From: Lachnospiraceae bacterium P6A3
GTDB lineage: Bacteria; Bacillota; Clostridia; Lachnospirales; Lachnospiraceae
NCBI GenBank assembly: GCA_000702085.1
Contig: KL370861.1
Location: 64,911 to 128,910 of the forward strand
Direction of reading: 5' to 3'
DNA: 64,000 nt
Positions 41,551 to 50,666 of the stretch are shown piece by piece. The notes beneath the pieces are model-generated. The model searched no databases and was not told where the DNA came from. It worked only from the letters and a program-made list of their open reading frames with translations. Numbering within the stretch: position 1 is the first letter of the stretch; every line of letters begins with the position of its first letter. The position numbers were made by a program, and so were the translations under genes.

Positions 41551-42294
41551 ATGGTTAATGTAAAAGGAAGATGGGCACTGGTTACGGGCGGTGCAAGAGG
41601 AATAGGAAAACTGGTTTGTCTGGCTCTGGCAGAGCGCGGATGCAACCTTATAGTACAGAGCAGAAAAAAAGAACATGCGGATTCTGTGAAAGCAGAAGCG
41701 GAAAAATTAGGAGTAGAATGCATAGCCGTCGAGGCTGAGCTTTCGGATCTTGGCAGTGTAGAGAAGATGCTTAAGGAGATAGATGCACTCGGTCATGATG
41801 TCGACATCGTCATGAACAATGCGGGAATGCAGATAGCATACAGGACCGAGTATCTTACAACTCCCGCTGACGACTACACCACCAGCTTTCTTATCAACAC
41901 CGTGGCACCGATGATGATCGTATATCATTTCCTTCCTCTTATGCAGAAGAAGGGATTCGGACGAATCGTTAATACAACAAGCGGTATAGCACTTGAGCCC
42001 GAGCAGGCCGGATATTCCGCTTCCAAAGCGGCACTCAACAAAGTCACCATAGATATCGGATCCAAGCTTCAGGGAAGCGATGTTTTGATAAATCTTACGG
42101 ATCCCGGCTGGTGCAGAACGGATCTCGGAGGCCCCAACGCTCCCAATGCTCCCGAATCTGCTCTTCCCGGAGTTATCGTCGGAGCCTTTGTTGATGACGG
42201 AAAAAACGGAAGAATATTCGGAGCGGGTCTTTTCTATGACATGACACTTGAAGAAGCTGTTACTAAGGCTGAGAAAATGTGCAGCCCTTACTGA
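41551..42294 (+). CDS. SDR-family oxidoreductase
   Basis: A 247-residue short-chain dehydrogenase: TGGARGIGK nucleotide motif, NNAG, catalytic serine in NTTSG and YSASK. SD AAAGGAGG. It forms an operon with the DXS-like gene 19 nt downstream and is divergent from an AraC regulator, suggesting that the pair handles a sugar or sugar-derived ketose. Substrate unknown. Confidence 0.9.
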   Translation: MVNVKGRWALVTGGARGIGKLVCLALAERGCNLIVQSRKKEHADSVKAEAEKLGVECIAVEAELSDLGSVEKMLKEIDALGHDVDIVMNNAGMQIAYRTEYLTTPADDYTTSFLINTVAPMMIVYHFLPLMQKKGFGRIVNTTSGIALEPEQAGYSASKAALNKVTIDIGSKLQGSDVLINLTDPGWCRTDLGGPNAPNAPESALPGVIVGAFVDDGKNGRIFGAGLFYDMTLEEAVTKAEKMCSPY

Positions 42295-42313
42295 TGAATA
42301 AAAGGAGATAAGT

Positions 42314-44065
42314 ATGGATTATAAATATCTTAATGCCATTAACGGCCCCGAAGATGTAAAAAAGATTCCCGAAGATAAACTCCCCGAACTTGCCGCTGAG
42401 ATAAGAGAAGCGCTCTTTAACAGACTTACCAAAATTGGCGGACATTTCGGCCCCAATTTCGGAATAGTGGAGATGGCCATTGCTCTTCATTATGTTTTCG
42501 AATCACCGAAAGACCAGCTTGTTTTTGACGTTGCCCATCAGTCTTATCCTCATAAGATGCTTACGGGACGCGCCAAAGCTTATACGGATGATGAGCATTT
42601 CGGAGACGTGGGCGGATTTACCAATCCCGCAGAATCCGAGCATGACATGTTTTACATCGGTCATACTTCGACTTCGGTCAGCCTTGCTACGGGACTTGCA
42701 CAGGGCAGGGATGTTACCGGCAAATCCGGAAATGTAATCGCAATAATCGGAGACGGTTCACTGAGCGGCGGAGAAGCTCTGGAAGGACTGGATTATGCGG
42801 GAGAGATGAATACCAATCTTATCATTGTGGTCAATGATAATGAGCAGTCTATTGCCGAAAACCACGGCGGTCTTTATAAAAATCTGGCATCCCTTCGCGA
42901 AAGCGGCGGAAAATGCGAGACCAATCTTTTCAGGTCAATGGGACTTGATTACAGATATGTGGAAGAAGGAAATGATGTAAGCGCACTTGTTAAAGCCTTC
43001 AGAGAGGTTAAGGACATAGATCATCCCGTTGTGGTCCATGTTCATACTCAAAAGGGCAAGGGCTATGAAAGAGCCGAGAAAAACAGGGAAAACTGGCACT
43101 GGTTCCCTCCTTTTGACAGGGAGACTGGAGAGCCTTTGAATAAGTGGGGCGGTGAGTCCTACAATTCCATCTTCGCAGATCACATACTCGAAAGACTCGA
43201 AAGCGATAAGAGCATCGTTGTGGTTACCGCAGCTGTTCCCGGTGCGGTTGGACTGGGCAGGGAAGTCCGTACGAAGATGGGCAAAAACTATGTGGATGTA
43301 GGTATCGCTGAGGAGCAGGCAACCGCAATGTGTTCCGGTATTGCCAAAAACGGAGGAAAGCCCATATTTGCGACCAATGCTACATTCGCACAGAGGATCT
43401 ACGATCAGATGACTCAGGATGTCAGCTTAAACGGAAGCGCAGTAACCCTTCACTTAAGCTCTGCATCGATCTTCGGAATGGGCGATGCGACTCATATCGG
43501 AATCTCAGCGATCGGTATGTTTTCGAATATCCCGGGCCTTGTATATATGTGCCCTACCGGCAAGGAAGAGTATCTTGCAATGCTGGATCATTCCATAGAT
43601 CAAAATGATCATCCCGTTGTCCTGGCCGTTCCCTGTGACGGTGTAAATCATACGGCATATCCCGTATGCACGGATTTTGACGGCGTCAAATATCAGGTCT
43701 GTGAAAAGGGAGAGGATGTTGCGATTCTCGCACTGGGAGATTTCTTTAACCTGGGAAGGAAAGCGGCAGAGTATATCGGGGAGAAGACCGGCAGGAAAGT
43801 GACTCTTATCAATCCCAGATTTGCAACGGGTCTTGATGAGAAGACTCTTGAAGGGCTTCTTGCGGATCACAGGACCATTGTCACTCTTGAGGACGGAATC
43901 CTTGACGGCGGCTTCGGACAGAAGGTCGCATCTTTCTACGGTGACAAAGACGTGAGAGTCTTCAATTACGGCTTCGAGAGAAAATTCTATGACGGGGTCA
44001 ACGTAAAAGAGGTCATGGAAGAAAGACGCCTCACTCCCGAACTTATCTACGAAGACATCATGTGA
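42314..44065 (+). CDS. DXS-like thiamine-diphosphate transketolase, atypical
   Basis: A 583-residue TPP enzyme with the one-chain layout of 1-deoxyxylulose-5-phosphate synthase: IGGHFGPNFGIVEMAIALH, GHTSTSVSLATGLA, GDGSLSGGEALEG for TPP-Mg, and the catalytic Glu in VGIAEEQATAM. Two positions usually His in DXS differ: EQH reads EEQ, and the DQxxHDV segment reads DQMTQDV; the DRAG segment reads LSSASIFG. It is somewhat shorter than usual DXS (about 620). With an AraC regulator and SDR next door it is more likely a catabolic paralogue with another acceptor than the isoprenoid enzyme. Confidence 0.8.
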   Translation: MDYKYLNAINGPEDVKKIPEDKLPELAAEIREALFNRLTKIGGHFGPNFGIVEMAIALHYVFESPKDQLVFDVAHQSYPHKMLTGRAKAYTDDEHFGDVGGFTNPAESEHDMFYIGHTSTSVSLATGLAQGRDVTGKSGNVIAIIGDGSLSGGEALEGLDYAGEMNTNLIIVVNDNEQSIAENHGGLYKNLASLRESGGKCETNLFRSMGLDYRYVEEGNDVSALVKAFREVKDIDHPVVVHVHTQKGKGYERAEKNRENWHWFPPFDRETGEPLNKWGGESYNSIFADHILERLESDKSIVVVTAAVPGAVGLGREVRTKMGKNYVDVGIAEEQATAMCSGIAKNGGKPIFATNATFAQRIYDQMTQDVSLNGSAVTLHLSSASIFGMGDATHIGISAIGMFSNIPGLVYMCPTGKEEYLAMLDHSIDQNDHPVVLAVPCDGVNHTAYPVCTDFDGVKYQVCEKGEDVAILALGDFFNLGRKAAEYIGEKTGRKVTLINPRFATGLDEKTLEGLLADHRTIVTLEDGILDGGFGQKVASFYGDKDVRVFNYGFERKFYDGVNVKEVMEERRLTPELIYEDIM

Positions 44066-44075
44066 TGTAAAGCCA

Positions 44076-44284
44076 AGGGACGGTTCTGTTGTTCCGCGGG
44101 TGACACGAATGCATAAGCTGTCGAGACTTCGATTTCTGCGAAAAAATGCGGCCGCCCGGCCCGAACGCAGTGAGTGGCCTCGCGTCATGAGCTAAAACGT
44201 ACTTAGTGAAGCATTTTACGCCTGAAATCGAAAAGCGAGACAGTTATGCGTCGTGGCAGGACCCAGGAACGACAGAATCGTCCT
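44076..44284. repeat. large imperfect inverted repeat (MITE/REP-like)
   Basis: Arms of about 74 nt (44076-44149 and 44211-44284) are imperfectly complementary: the left begins AGGGACGGTTCTGTTGTTCC and the right ends in the complement with a few changes; further matching blocks include GCATAA..CTGTC and TCGATTTC. The arms enclose a central G+C-rich segment. No ORF fills 44066-44392. The element separates the DXS-like gene from the MoxR operon and could fold as a long hairpin RNA or be a mobile-element relic. Confidence 0.7.
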
Positions 44285-44392
44285 GTTCGCTTTAAATGTG
44301 ACGATGTAAAAAAGTTACGTATTGATGTAATAAATTTCACGATGAATCTTCCGGGAAAAATGATAGAATTATTTTCAAAGGAAGTGATGACC

Positions 44393-45313
44393 ATGACCGA
44401 GAAATTACGTAAGCTGATAAACGAATATTTCATCGGAAACGATGAGGTTGTAGAGAACATTCTGATATGCCTTCTTGCGGGTGGACATGTCCTTATCGAG
44501 GATGTTCCCGGTGTCGGTAAGACGACCCTTGTTAAGACCCTGGCAGCAGCCGTGGATCTTGACTTCGGACGCATTCAGTTCACTCCCGATACACTTCCTT
44601 CCGACGTTACCGGTTCCGTTGTTCTCAATATGAAAACCGGAGAGTTCGAATACAGGGAAGGTGCCATCATGCACCGCATTATCCTGGCAGATGAGATCAA
44701 CAGAACTTCACCCAAGACCCAGTCCGCACTTTTGGAAGCAATGGCAGAGGGCAAGGTTACCGTCGATGACAAGGTTATAAAACTTCCCGATCCCTTCATG
44801 ATAATTGCGACCCAGAACCCGTCTTCTTTTGTCGGAACTTATCCCCTTCCCGAAGCACAGCTGGACCGCTTCATGATGAAGCTTTCCATAGGATACCCTA
44901 CTCCCGAAAATGAGATCATCCTTACAAGAAATTTCCTCGAGGGAAAGACTGCCGACAAGATCGAAAGTGTGATCGGAGAGGGTGACGTTATCAAGATCAA
45001 AGAAGAGGTTCGCGGTGTTAAGATTGCCGACAGCGTTCTTAAATATGCCGGCGACATCGTAGCTCTTACGAGAAAAGAAAACAGATTTCAGATGGGTGTC
45101 AGCCCCCGTGCCATGATCATGCTGGTACAGGCTGCGCAGGCCAAGGCTTATATTTCGGGCAGGGATTTTGTGACTCCCGATGATATAAAAGCGGTTGCGG
45201 TAAATACTCTTCACCACAGAGTAAGCCTTACTTATGAGGCGAAGATTGCGGGCGAAAGTATCGATACCGTCATTTATTCAAATGTATTAAAGGCCAAGGT
45301 GCCTATGGTGTAA
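44393..45313 (+). CDS. MoxR-family AAA+ ATPase
   Basis: A 306-residue MoxR ATPase: Walker A GVGKTT, Walker B IILADEINRTSPKTQSALLEAM, sensor ATQNP and the RFMMKL arginine finger region. Of two nearby ATGs (44387, 44393) the second is 8 nt from AGGAAG. An in-frame extension to 44246 runs into the inverted repeat and is rejected. It is first in the MoxR/DUF58/transglutaminase operon; MoxR proteins act as chaperones for membrane or vWA partners. Confidence 0.92.
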   Translation: MTEKLRKLINEYFIGNDEVVENILICLLAGGHVLIEDVPGVGKTTLVKTLAAAVDLDFGRIQFTPDTLPSDVTGSVVLNMKTGEFEYREGAIMHRIILADEINRTSPKTQSALLEAMAEGKVTVDDKVIKLPDPFMIIATQNPSSFVGTYPLPEAQLDRFMMKLSIGYPTPENEIILTRNFLEGKTADKIESVIGEGDVIKIKEEVRGVKIADSVLKYAGDIVALTRKENRFQMGVSPRAMIMLVQAAQAKAYISGRDFVTPDDIKAVAVNTLHHRVSLTYEAKIAGESIDTVIYSNVLKAKVPMV

Positions 45314-45314
45314 G

Positions 45315-46481
45315 ATGCGAAGGAACAGGATCGCAGCACTTGTGCTGTTTGTATTATCTCTGATCTCAATTTCTTTCAAAGGGGGGCCGGTTTCTTACGG
45401 CTTTTTCTTTTTTTCGCTCTTTGTTCCCCTTATCTCATTCATATACACGCTGGTTGTCTATACGCGTTTTAAGATCTATCAGGAGATAGATACAAGAACC
45501 ATCGTAGCGGGTAATTCGACTCCCTTTTATTTCACACTTCAGAACGAAGATTATTTTGCCCATTCCGGCGTAAAGACCGGATTCTTCAGCGACTTTTCGT
45601 ATATCAACGGACTCGACCGGGACACCGAATATGAATTGATGCCGCATACGGGCATTAAGAAAGAAACCCTCCTTGTCTGCAAATACAGAGGCGAATACGA
45701 GGTTGGGATCAAAAACGTTACCGTAACCGATTATCTCAGACTTTTTTCCGTGACTTTTAAAAACAAAGAGACTCTCAAGGTTCAGGTATCACCGAGGCTG
45801 GAAATCCTTGGCGTTTCCGAACGCCCGGATATGATAATCGCTTCTTCCGACAATCCTCCCAGGGACAAAAAGGTTCCCGATATTTTGGTGAGAGAATATA
45901 TTCCCGGCGACGATGTAAGGCTGATCAATTGGAAAACCACCGCAAGGGTCGGAAAGCCCATGGTCAAGACTCTTACCGGAGAAGATACACCTTCCGTAAG
46001 GATCGTGATGGACTCCTGCAAATACAGCGAGAAGCCGGAAGAATACCTTCCTTCGGAAAACAAGATTCTCGAAACCGTCCTTGCACTGGTTTATTACTAT
46101 GCGGAAAACGGGATCGGTGTCAGCGTCTGTATGTATGGTGACAGATATTTATCCCGCAGGATTGAGGGCACGGAGTCTTTTGAGGAATTCTATGCCTACA
46201 TGTCGGGTTTTTGTTTCAGAACGGATAACAAAGTATCACAGTTGATAAAGGGATGCAGGGAAGACAGTCTTCCTTCCAACTCGGAATCTGTGATCTTTGT
46301 AATGCATAAATGGACCGACGAAGCGGGAGAGTACAGTGCTCTTCTTTCGGGAAACATGGTCAGGCAGACTCTGCTTCTTATAACCGATGATCCTGAAGGT
46401 TCCGGAGTTAACGCTGTGCCTTCAAATATCGGATACAGAGTTGTCGGATATGAGGACAGATTAAACGAGGTGCTCGGATGA
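45315..46481 (+). CDS. DUF58 protein
   Basis: A 388-residue protein with two N-terminal TM segments (about 5-50), a beta-rich middle and a DUF58 core with the signature EYIPGDDVRLINWKTTARVGK; the C-terminal part has the vWA-like fold typical of the family. It starts one base after the MoxR stop and overlaps the transglutaminase gene by 4 nt, the standard clostridial gene order. Confidence 0.9.
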   Translation: MRRNRIAALVLFVLSLISISFKGGPVSYGFFFFSLFVPLISFIYTLVVYTRFKIYQEIDTRTIVAGNSTPFYFTLQNEDYFAHSGVKTGFFSDFSYINGLDRDTEYELMPHTGIKKETLLVCKYRGEYEVGIKNVTVTDYLRLFSVTFKNKETLKVQVSPRLEILGVSERPDMIIASSDNPPRDKKVPDILVREYIPGDDVRLINWKTTARVGKPMVKTLTGEDTPSVRIVMDSCKYSEKPEEYLPSENKILETVLALVYYYAENGIGVSVCMYGDRYLSRRIEGTESFEEFYAYMSGFCFRTDNKVSQLIKGCREDSLPSNSESVIFVMHKWTDEAGEYSALLSGNMVRQTLLLITDDPEGSGVNAVPSNIGYRVVGYEDRLNEVLG

Positions 46482-48730
46482 CTGCGCTTTTGTATGAAAT
46501 CATATATGTGTGCGTAGTCTCTGCGGGACTGCTGTCATTTTTTGCTCCATTATTCGGGCTTGAGAGCCTGCCGCTTCCCGCACTTCTTATCACTATGGCC
46601 GTGGCATGCATCATTCCCGTTCTAAGAAGATCCGGATGGACGGTGAGACTTATTGTATCGGGAATACTGATCGCACTGGGCGTAGCCGCGGCATTCCTTC
46701 TCAGAAGTGAAGCGGTAAGGGAATTTCTGTCAGGTTACAGTGACTACATTTATCTTCCTCTTGTAGCACTGGGCGGGCTGATCATCGGTGAAGCGCTGGT
46801 TTATATAAAGCCTTTGAAGGTGGTGGTTTCGCTTGCTCTCATCGCATATATGATATGGGCCTGCGTGACCGACAGGGCGGTTGATAAAATAATGCTCCTC
46901 AGCGTATCCGCAATGCTGATCATCACCATTATTGAAGTGATGCAGGCAGGCTGGAAAAAAGCGGGAGATACCGATAACAAAAAGCACCTTGTTTATGTAT
47001 TCTGTTTTGTTGTAACTACGCTTACATTTATAGTCATGATCCCGGCACCGGAAGATCCTTACGACTGGAAATTTGTCAAAAACATCGCCCATGCCGCATA
47101 TGAGCTTATTCTCGACATTGAAAGAAAACTGACTTCCTCGGATGTGTATGACCCCACAAGCTCCTCGATAGGCTTTTCGGGAAGAGGAGAGATCGTCGGA
47201 AATGTCGCACATCAAAATGATGAAGTTCTCGAACTTTGCGATCTGACAACAAATGTTAAAGCGGTAAGACTGTCGGGAAAATCATTTGATACTTTTGACG
47301 GAAGAGTATGGTATTCAAACGATCCTTCGGAGCAGGATGACGCCATTTTGGATACACTCGCCTTCCTGGCATCCGTTTCGGAATACACCGATGTTCCGGA
47401 TGATTTTGCCAAAAGGCTGACCTTCAGGATCGAATATTCCGCTCTCAGATCGGAGTTTGTTTTTGTGCCTCTTAAATCACTGGTAGGTCCGGACGGAACC
47501 GACGGAAAGGAAATCAGCTTCGTAAGCGGTGACATGGTGTGGGGAGGCAGTGAGCTTCCCGAACAATACTATCTGACTTATTACAGGATCAACATCGGTA
47601 ATCCTGCGTTCAGGGAGTTTCTGAAAAATGCATCCGTTCCCGAAAAAGAATCCTATGATCTTCAGATCGCAGATACATCCATGACCGGTGAGCCGGGGGT
47701 GAGCTATGACGATTATCTGGCTTATACGGATCATATCCGGGAATACTATACACAGGCTCCCGTTCTGTCGGATGAACTCAGATCCTATATGGATAAAGTG
47801 TATGAGGGATGCGAGGATGATATCGATAAAGCGGACAGACTCTGCGAGCTTCTTAAAAGCTTTGAATATACCAATACCCCGGGAGCACTTCCCGAGTATG
47901 TAACGGATCCTTCTTCGATGCTGGATTATTTCATGCTGGAATCAAGACGCGGATACTGTACTCATTTTGCGACGGCATTTGTTCTTCTGGCCAGAGCGGA
48001 GGGGATTCCCGCAAGATTTGTCCAGGGCTATTACGTTCCTACCGGCGGAGCCAGAAATGTAACCGTATATACATACATGGCCCACGCCTGGCCGGAGATC
48101 TACGTTGAAGGTGCGGGATGGATCACCTATGAACCTACACCGGGATACGGATACGGCTCTTATTGGCTGACCAAGGAGCAGACCTCGGATATGTACGGAA
48201 ATATAGGGGAGGGCTATGAAGGATATCATGGCGATGAGGACGAAGATATTACTGAGGAAATCATTACAGAGGAAATACCGGAGGAAGAAAAAGCTCATAT
48301 TCCCTGGTATGTGATCGTTATTCCGGTATCTTCGGGAATCGCATTTGTCATCCTGTTCATACTTGCAGGTAATCTCATAGTTTCATTTGCATATTCGCGT
48401 AAGGCCGCATCGGAGAAATACAGGATACTCTGCAGACAGATTTTCGGACTGCTCGATCTGCTGGAGATGGGAACGAAGCCCGGCGAAACTCTCAAAGAAT
48501 ACGGTGAGAGGATAAGGGAAGATGCAGGTGATGAAATCGATGCCTTTATCGGTAATCTGACGTTGTTTTTGTATGCGGAGGGTGCTGATGTCGACAATTA
48601 CGAAAAGCAGGCATATTTGTACAGAAAAACGCTGCTTGTAAGATTGCGTAAGGAACGTTTTATCAAATATCTGACATATTATCTCGGATTTCAGAAGGTC
48701 AAAAACGGAAAGACTGTTGATAATGCTTGA
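46478..48730 (+). CDS. transglutaminase-like membrane protein
   Basis: A 750-residue protein with about six N-terminal TM segments (to residue 190), an extracytoplasmic transglutaminase-like domain and a final TM segment (about 608-632) with a cytoplasmic DUF4129-like tail. Triad: ESRRGYCTHFATAF (Cys), TYMAHAWPEIYVEG (His) and TYEPTPGYG (acidic residue nearby). With MoxR and DUF58 it forms a membrane complex of unknown substrate, found in many bacteria. ATG overlaps the DUF58 stop (ATGA). Confidence 0.9.
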   Translation: MTALLYEIIYVCVVSAGLLSFFAPLFGLESLPLPALLITMAVACIIPVLRRSGWTVRLIVSGILIALGVAAAFLLRSEAVREFLSGYSDYIYLPLVALGGLIIGEALVYIKPLKVVVSLALIAYMIWACVTDRAVDKIMLLSVSAMLIITIIEVMQAGWKKAGDTDNKKHLVYVFCFVVTTLTFIVMIPAPEDPYDWKFVKNIAHAAYELILDIERKLTSSDVYDPTSSSIGFSGRGEIVGNVAHQNDEVLELCDLTTNVKAVRLSGKSFDTFDGRVWYSNDPSEQDDAILDTLAFLASVSEYTDVPDDFAKRLTFRIEYSALRSEFVFVPLKSLVGPDGTDGKEISFVSGDMVWGGSELPEQYYLTYYRINIGNPAFREFLKNASVPEKESYDLQIADTSMTGEPGVSYDDYLAYTDHIREYYTQAPVLSDELRSYMDKVYEGCEDDIDKADRLCELLKSFEYTNTPGALPEYVTDPSSMLDYFMLESRRGYCTHFATAFVLLARAEGIPARFVQGYYVPTGGARNVTVYTYMAHAWPEIYVEGAGWITYEPTPGYGYGSYWLTKEQTSDMYGNIGEGYEGYHGDEDEDITEEIITEEIPEEEKAHIPWYVIVIPVSSGIAFVILFILAGNLIVSFAYSRKAASEKYRILCRQIFGLLDLLEMGTKPGETLKEYGERIREDAGDEIDAFIGNLTLFLYAEGADVDNYEKQAYLYRKTLLVRLRKERFIKYLTYYLGFQKVKNGKTVDNA

Positions 48731-48744
48731 ATAGGTGATAAAAT
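48717..48744 (+). promoter_or_regulatory. promoter of the DHH gene
   Basis: TTGATA, 16-nt spacer, TAAAAT; overlaps the 3' end of the transglutaminase gene. Confidence 0.5.
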
Positions 48745-48797
48745 ATAAAGGTAGTGCTGTTTCACTAAAAAATCGAATTCAAGGAAGGTAAATCCCT

Positions 48798-49721
48798 ATG
48801 AGCAGAAGACTTATCACAAGAAGCGATTTTGACGGTTTGGTATGCGCAATGCTTTTGAAGGAAATGGATATGATCGATGAGATCAAATTCGTTCATCCCA
48901 AGGATGTTCAGGACGGAAAGGTTGATATTACAGGTGATGACATTACCACCAACCTTCCCTTCGACCCCAGAGTAAAGCTTGCATTTGACCACCACGAGAG
49001 CGAGCTTCTCAGAGTTAAATCCGAAGAGCTTAAACAGAAGTTTATCATCGAAGGAGAAGCTAAATCTGCTGCAAGGGTTGTATATAATTACTATGGCGGC
49101 GCCAATACTTTCACCAGAGTATCCGAAGAAATCATGACCGCCGTTGATAAGGGCGACAGTGCGGATTTTACCGCAGACGAGATCCTTAATCCCAAGGGAT
49201 GGGTTCTCCTTAACTTCCTGATGGACGCACGTACCGGCCTCGGAAGATTCCACGATTTCAGAGTATCCAATTACGATCTTATGATGGAGCTTATCACCTA
49301 CTGTGTTGACCATCCCATCGATAAGATCCTTGAACTTCCCGATGTAAAAGAAAGAGTAGACCTTTACTTCGAGCAGCAGGAGCTTTTCAAGGCTCAGCTC
49401 GACAGGATCGCTAAGATCGACGGTAAGGTCGTTGTCATCGATCTTCGTAACGAAGAGACCATTTACGCCGGCAACCGTTTCATGATCTACGCTATGCATC
49501 CCGAAGTGGAAGTTTCGGTTCACGTAGCATGGGGCTTCAAGAAGCAGAACACCGCAGTTATGATCGGAAGAAGCATCATCAACAAGGCTTCAAATGTAAA
49601 TATCGGAAATCTCTGCCTCGAGTACGGCGGAGGCGGACATGCTGCAGCGGGAACCTGCCAGCTCGCAAATGACGAAGTTGACGCAAAGCTTCCTGATATC
49701 ATCAAGGCACTTCAGGGCTGA
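48798..49721 (+). CDS. DHH-family phosphoesterase
   Basis: A 307-residue DHH/DHHA1 protein: SDFDGLVCAM, DHHES and the C-terminal GGGGHAAAGTC glycine motif are present, so metal-dependent phosphodiester hydrolysis is expected. The TRSDFDG variant resembles exopolyphosphatase-like members more than NrnA. SD AAGGAAGG. Monocistronic, with its own promoter and terminator. Confidence 0.88.
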   Translation: MSRRLITRSDFDGLVCAMLLKEMDMIDEIKFVHPKDVQDGKVDITGDDITTNLPFDPRVKLAFDHHESELLRVKSEELKQKFIIEGEAKSAARVVYNYYGGANTFTRVSEEIMTAVDKGDSADFTADEILNPKGWVLLNFLMDARTGLGRFHDFRVSNYDLMMELITYCVDHPIDKILELPDVKERVDLYFEQQELFKAQLDRIAKIDGKVVVIDLRNEETIYAGNRFMIYAMHPEVEVSVHVAWGFKKQNTAVMIGRSIINKASNVNIGNLCLEYGGGGHAAAGTCQLANDEVDAKLPDIIKALQG

Positions 49722-49747
49722 TAAAAGCTAATATCGAAATCACAATA

Positions 49748-49777
49748 TGTCCCGGAGCTTACGGCTGCGGGACATTT
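49748..49777 (+). terminator. terminator of the DHH gene
   Basis: TGTCCCG with CGGGACA (7 bp, 13-nt loop) then TTT. Confidence 0.6.
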
Positions 49778-49820
49778 CTGTATATTAACCGGTACCGTAA
49801 TTATGCGTGGAGAAAAGAGT

Positions 49821-50666
49821 ATGAGGAAAATAATACTTTGTGTATGCACGTTTGTTTTGCTTCTGGGCCTTGCGGGATGCGGAAGGATCAAAACCGCATC
49901 GGAGCTTCTCAAGGAGGCGAAGAGACTTCACGGTGACTGCGAACTTGTCTCCAAGGAAGAAACCGAAGAGCATACGGTCATTATCGTCCGCGATGAGCTT
50001 CAGGGGTTTGAATACCGTATGGTCAGCGGAATGAATGATATTAATATCGACGGATCCTATTTCGGAAGCGTTCAGAATACATATGACGGTTTTGATGAAG
50101 CTCTCGGAGAATTTGTTAAGGACAGCATAAGGGCCGAGGTTGATGAGTATATCTCTTCAACCGGCGCGGTGGTGGAAGATACCCGGTATTCTTTTTTCAC
50201 AGTCCGATCCAATGATGAGAAGGAAGCGATAGAAGCTGCTCTTAAATGTGCGGAAATCATTCAGGAATACAATCTGGATCACAGAATGGACGGATGGACT
50301 ATCACGGCTTACGCCAATGAAAAAGAAGACTATCTGTACGATGTCAGATACGGAAGCGTTGAACTTCCCAACATCTCCTGGAGAACGGTAGAGCAGGAGA
50401 CAATAGAATACTATATGGAAATGGCCGAGATGCAGCTTAAGACGGAGGTTTCTTTTGACAGGAAAGTCGAAGGTACTTTCTCCGATACCGGCGCCGATAT
50501 AGAGCATGTCATAAATTCATATTACGACGATAAAGAGATCACGGATTCGTCTTCGCCCGTTGTTTTTTACTATTTCACCACAAAAGACGGGGATACGTAT
50601 TACATATGCGATTTCCTTTACGAAACTGAAAATTACGATTACGAATGGTTTATCAGGAAGACATGA
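49821..50666 (+). CDS. lipoprotein of unknown function
   Basis: A 281-residue lipoprotein with a short signal (MRKIILCVCTFVLLLGLAGC) whose lipobox is LAGC. The mature domain is acidic, alpha/beta, with no family I recognise. ATG 49821 is 8 nt after GGAG; an in-frame ATG at 49803 would lengthen the signal and is less likely. It overlaps the GH43 gene by 4 nt (ATGA), so the two are co-translated, although no functional link is known. Confidence 0.75.
   Translation: MRKIILCVCTFVLLLGLAGCGRIKTASELLKEAKRLHGDCELVSKEETEEHTVIIVRDELQGFEYRMVSGMNDINIDGSYFGSVQNTYDGFDEALGEFVKDSIRAEVDEYISSTGAVVEDTRYSFFTVRSNDEKEAIEAALKCAEIIQEYNLDHRMDGWTITAYANEKEDYLYDVRYGSVELPNISWRTVEQETIEYYMEMAEMQLKTEVSFDRKVEGTFSDTGADIEHVINSYYDDKEITDSSSPVVFYYFTTKDGDTYYICDFLYETENYDYEWFIRKT

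Noticed and set aside
44246-44392. N-terminal extension of the MoxR frame
   Set aside because: The extension lies in the large inverted repeat and is unlike MoxR N-termini; a start with an SD exists at 44393.
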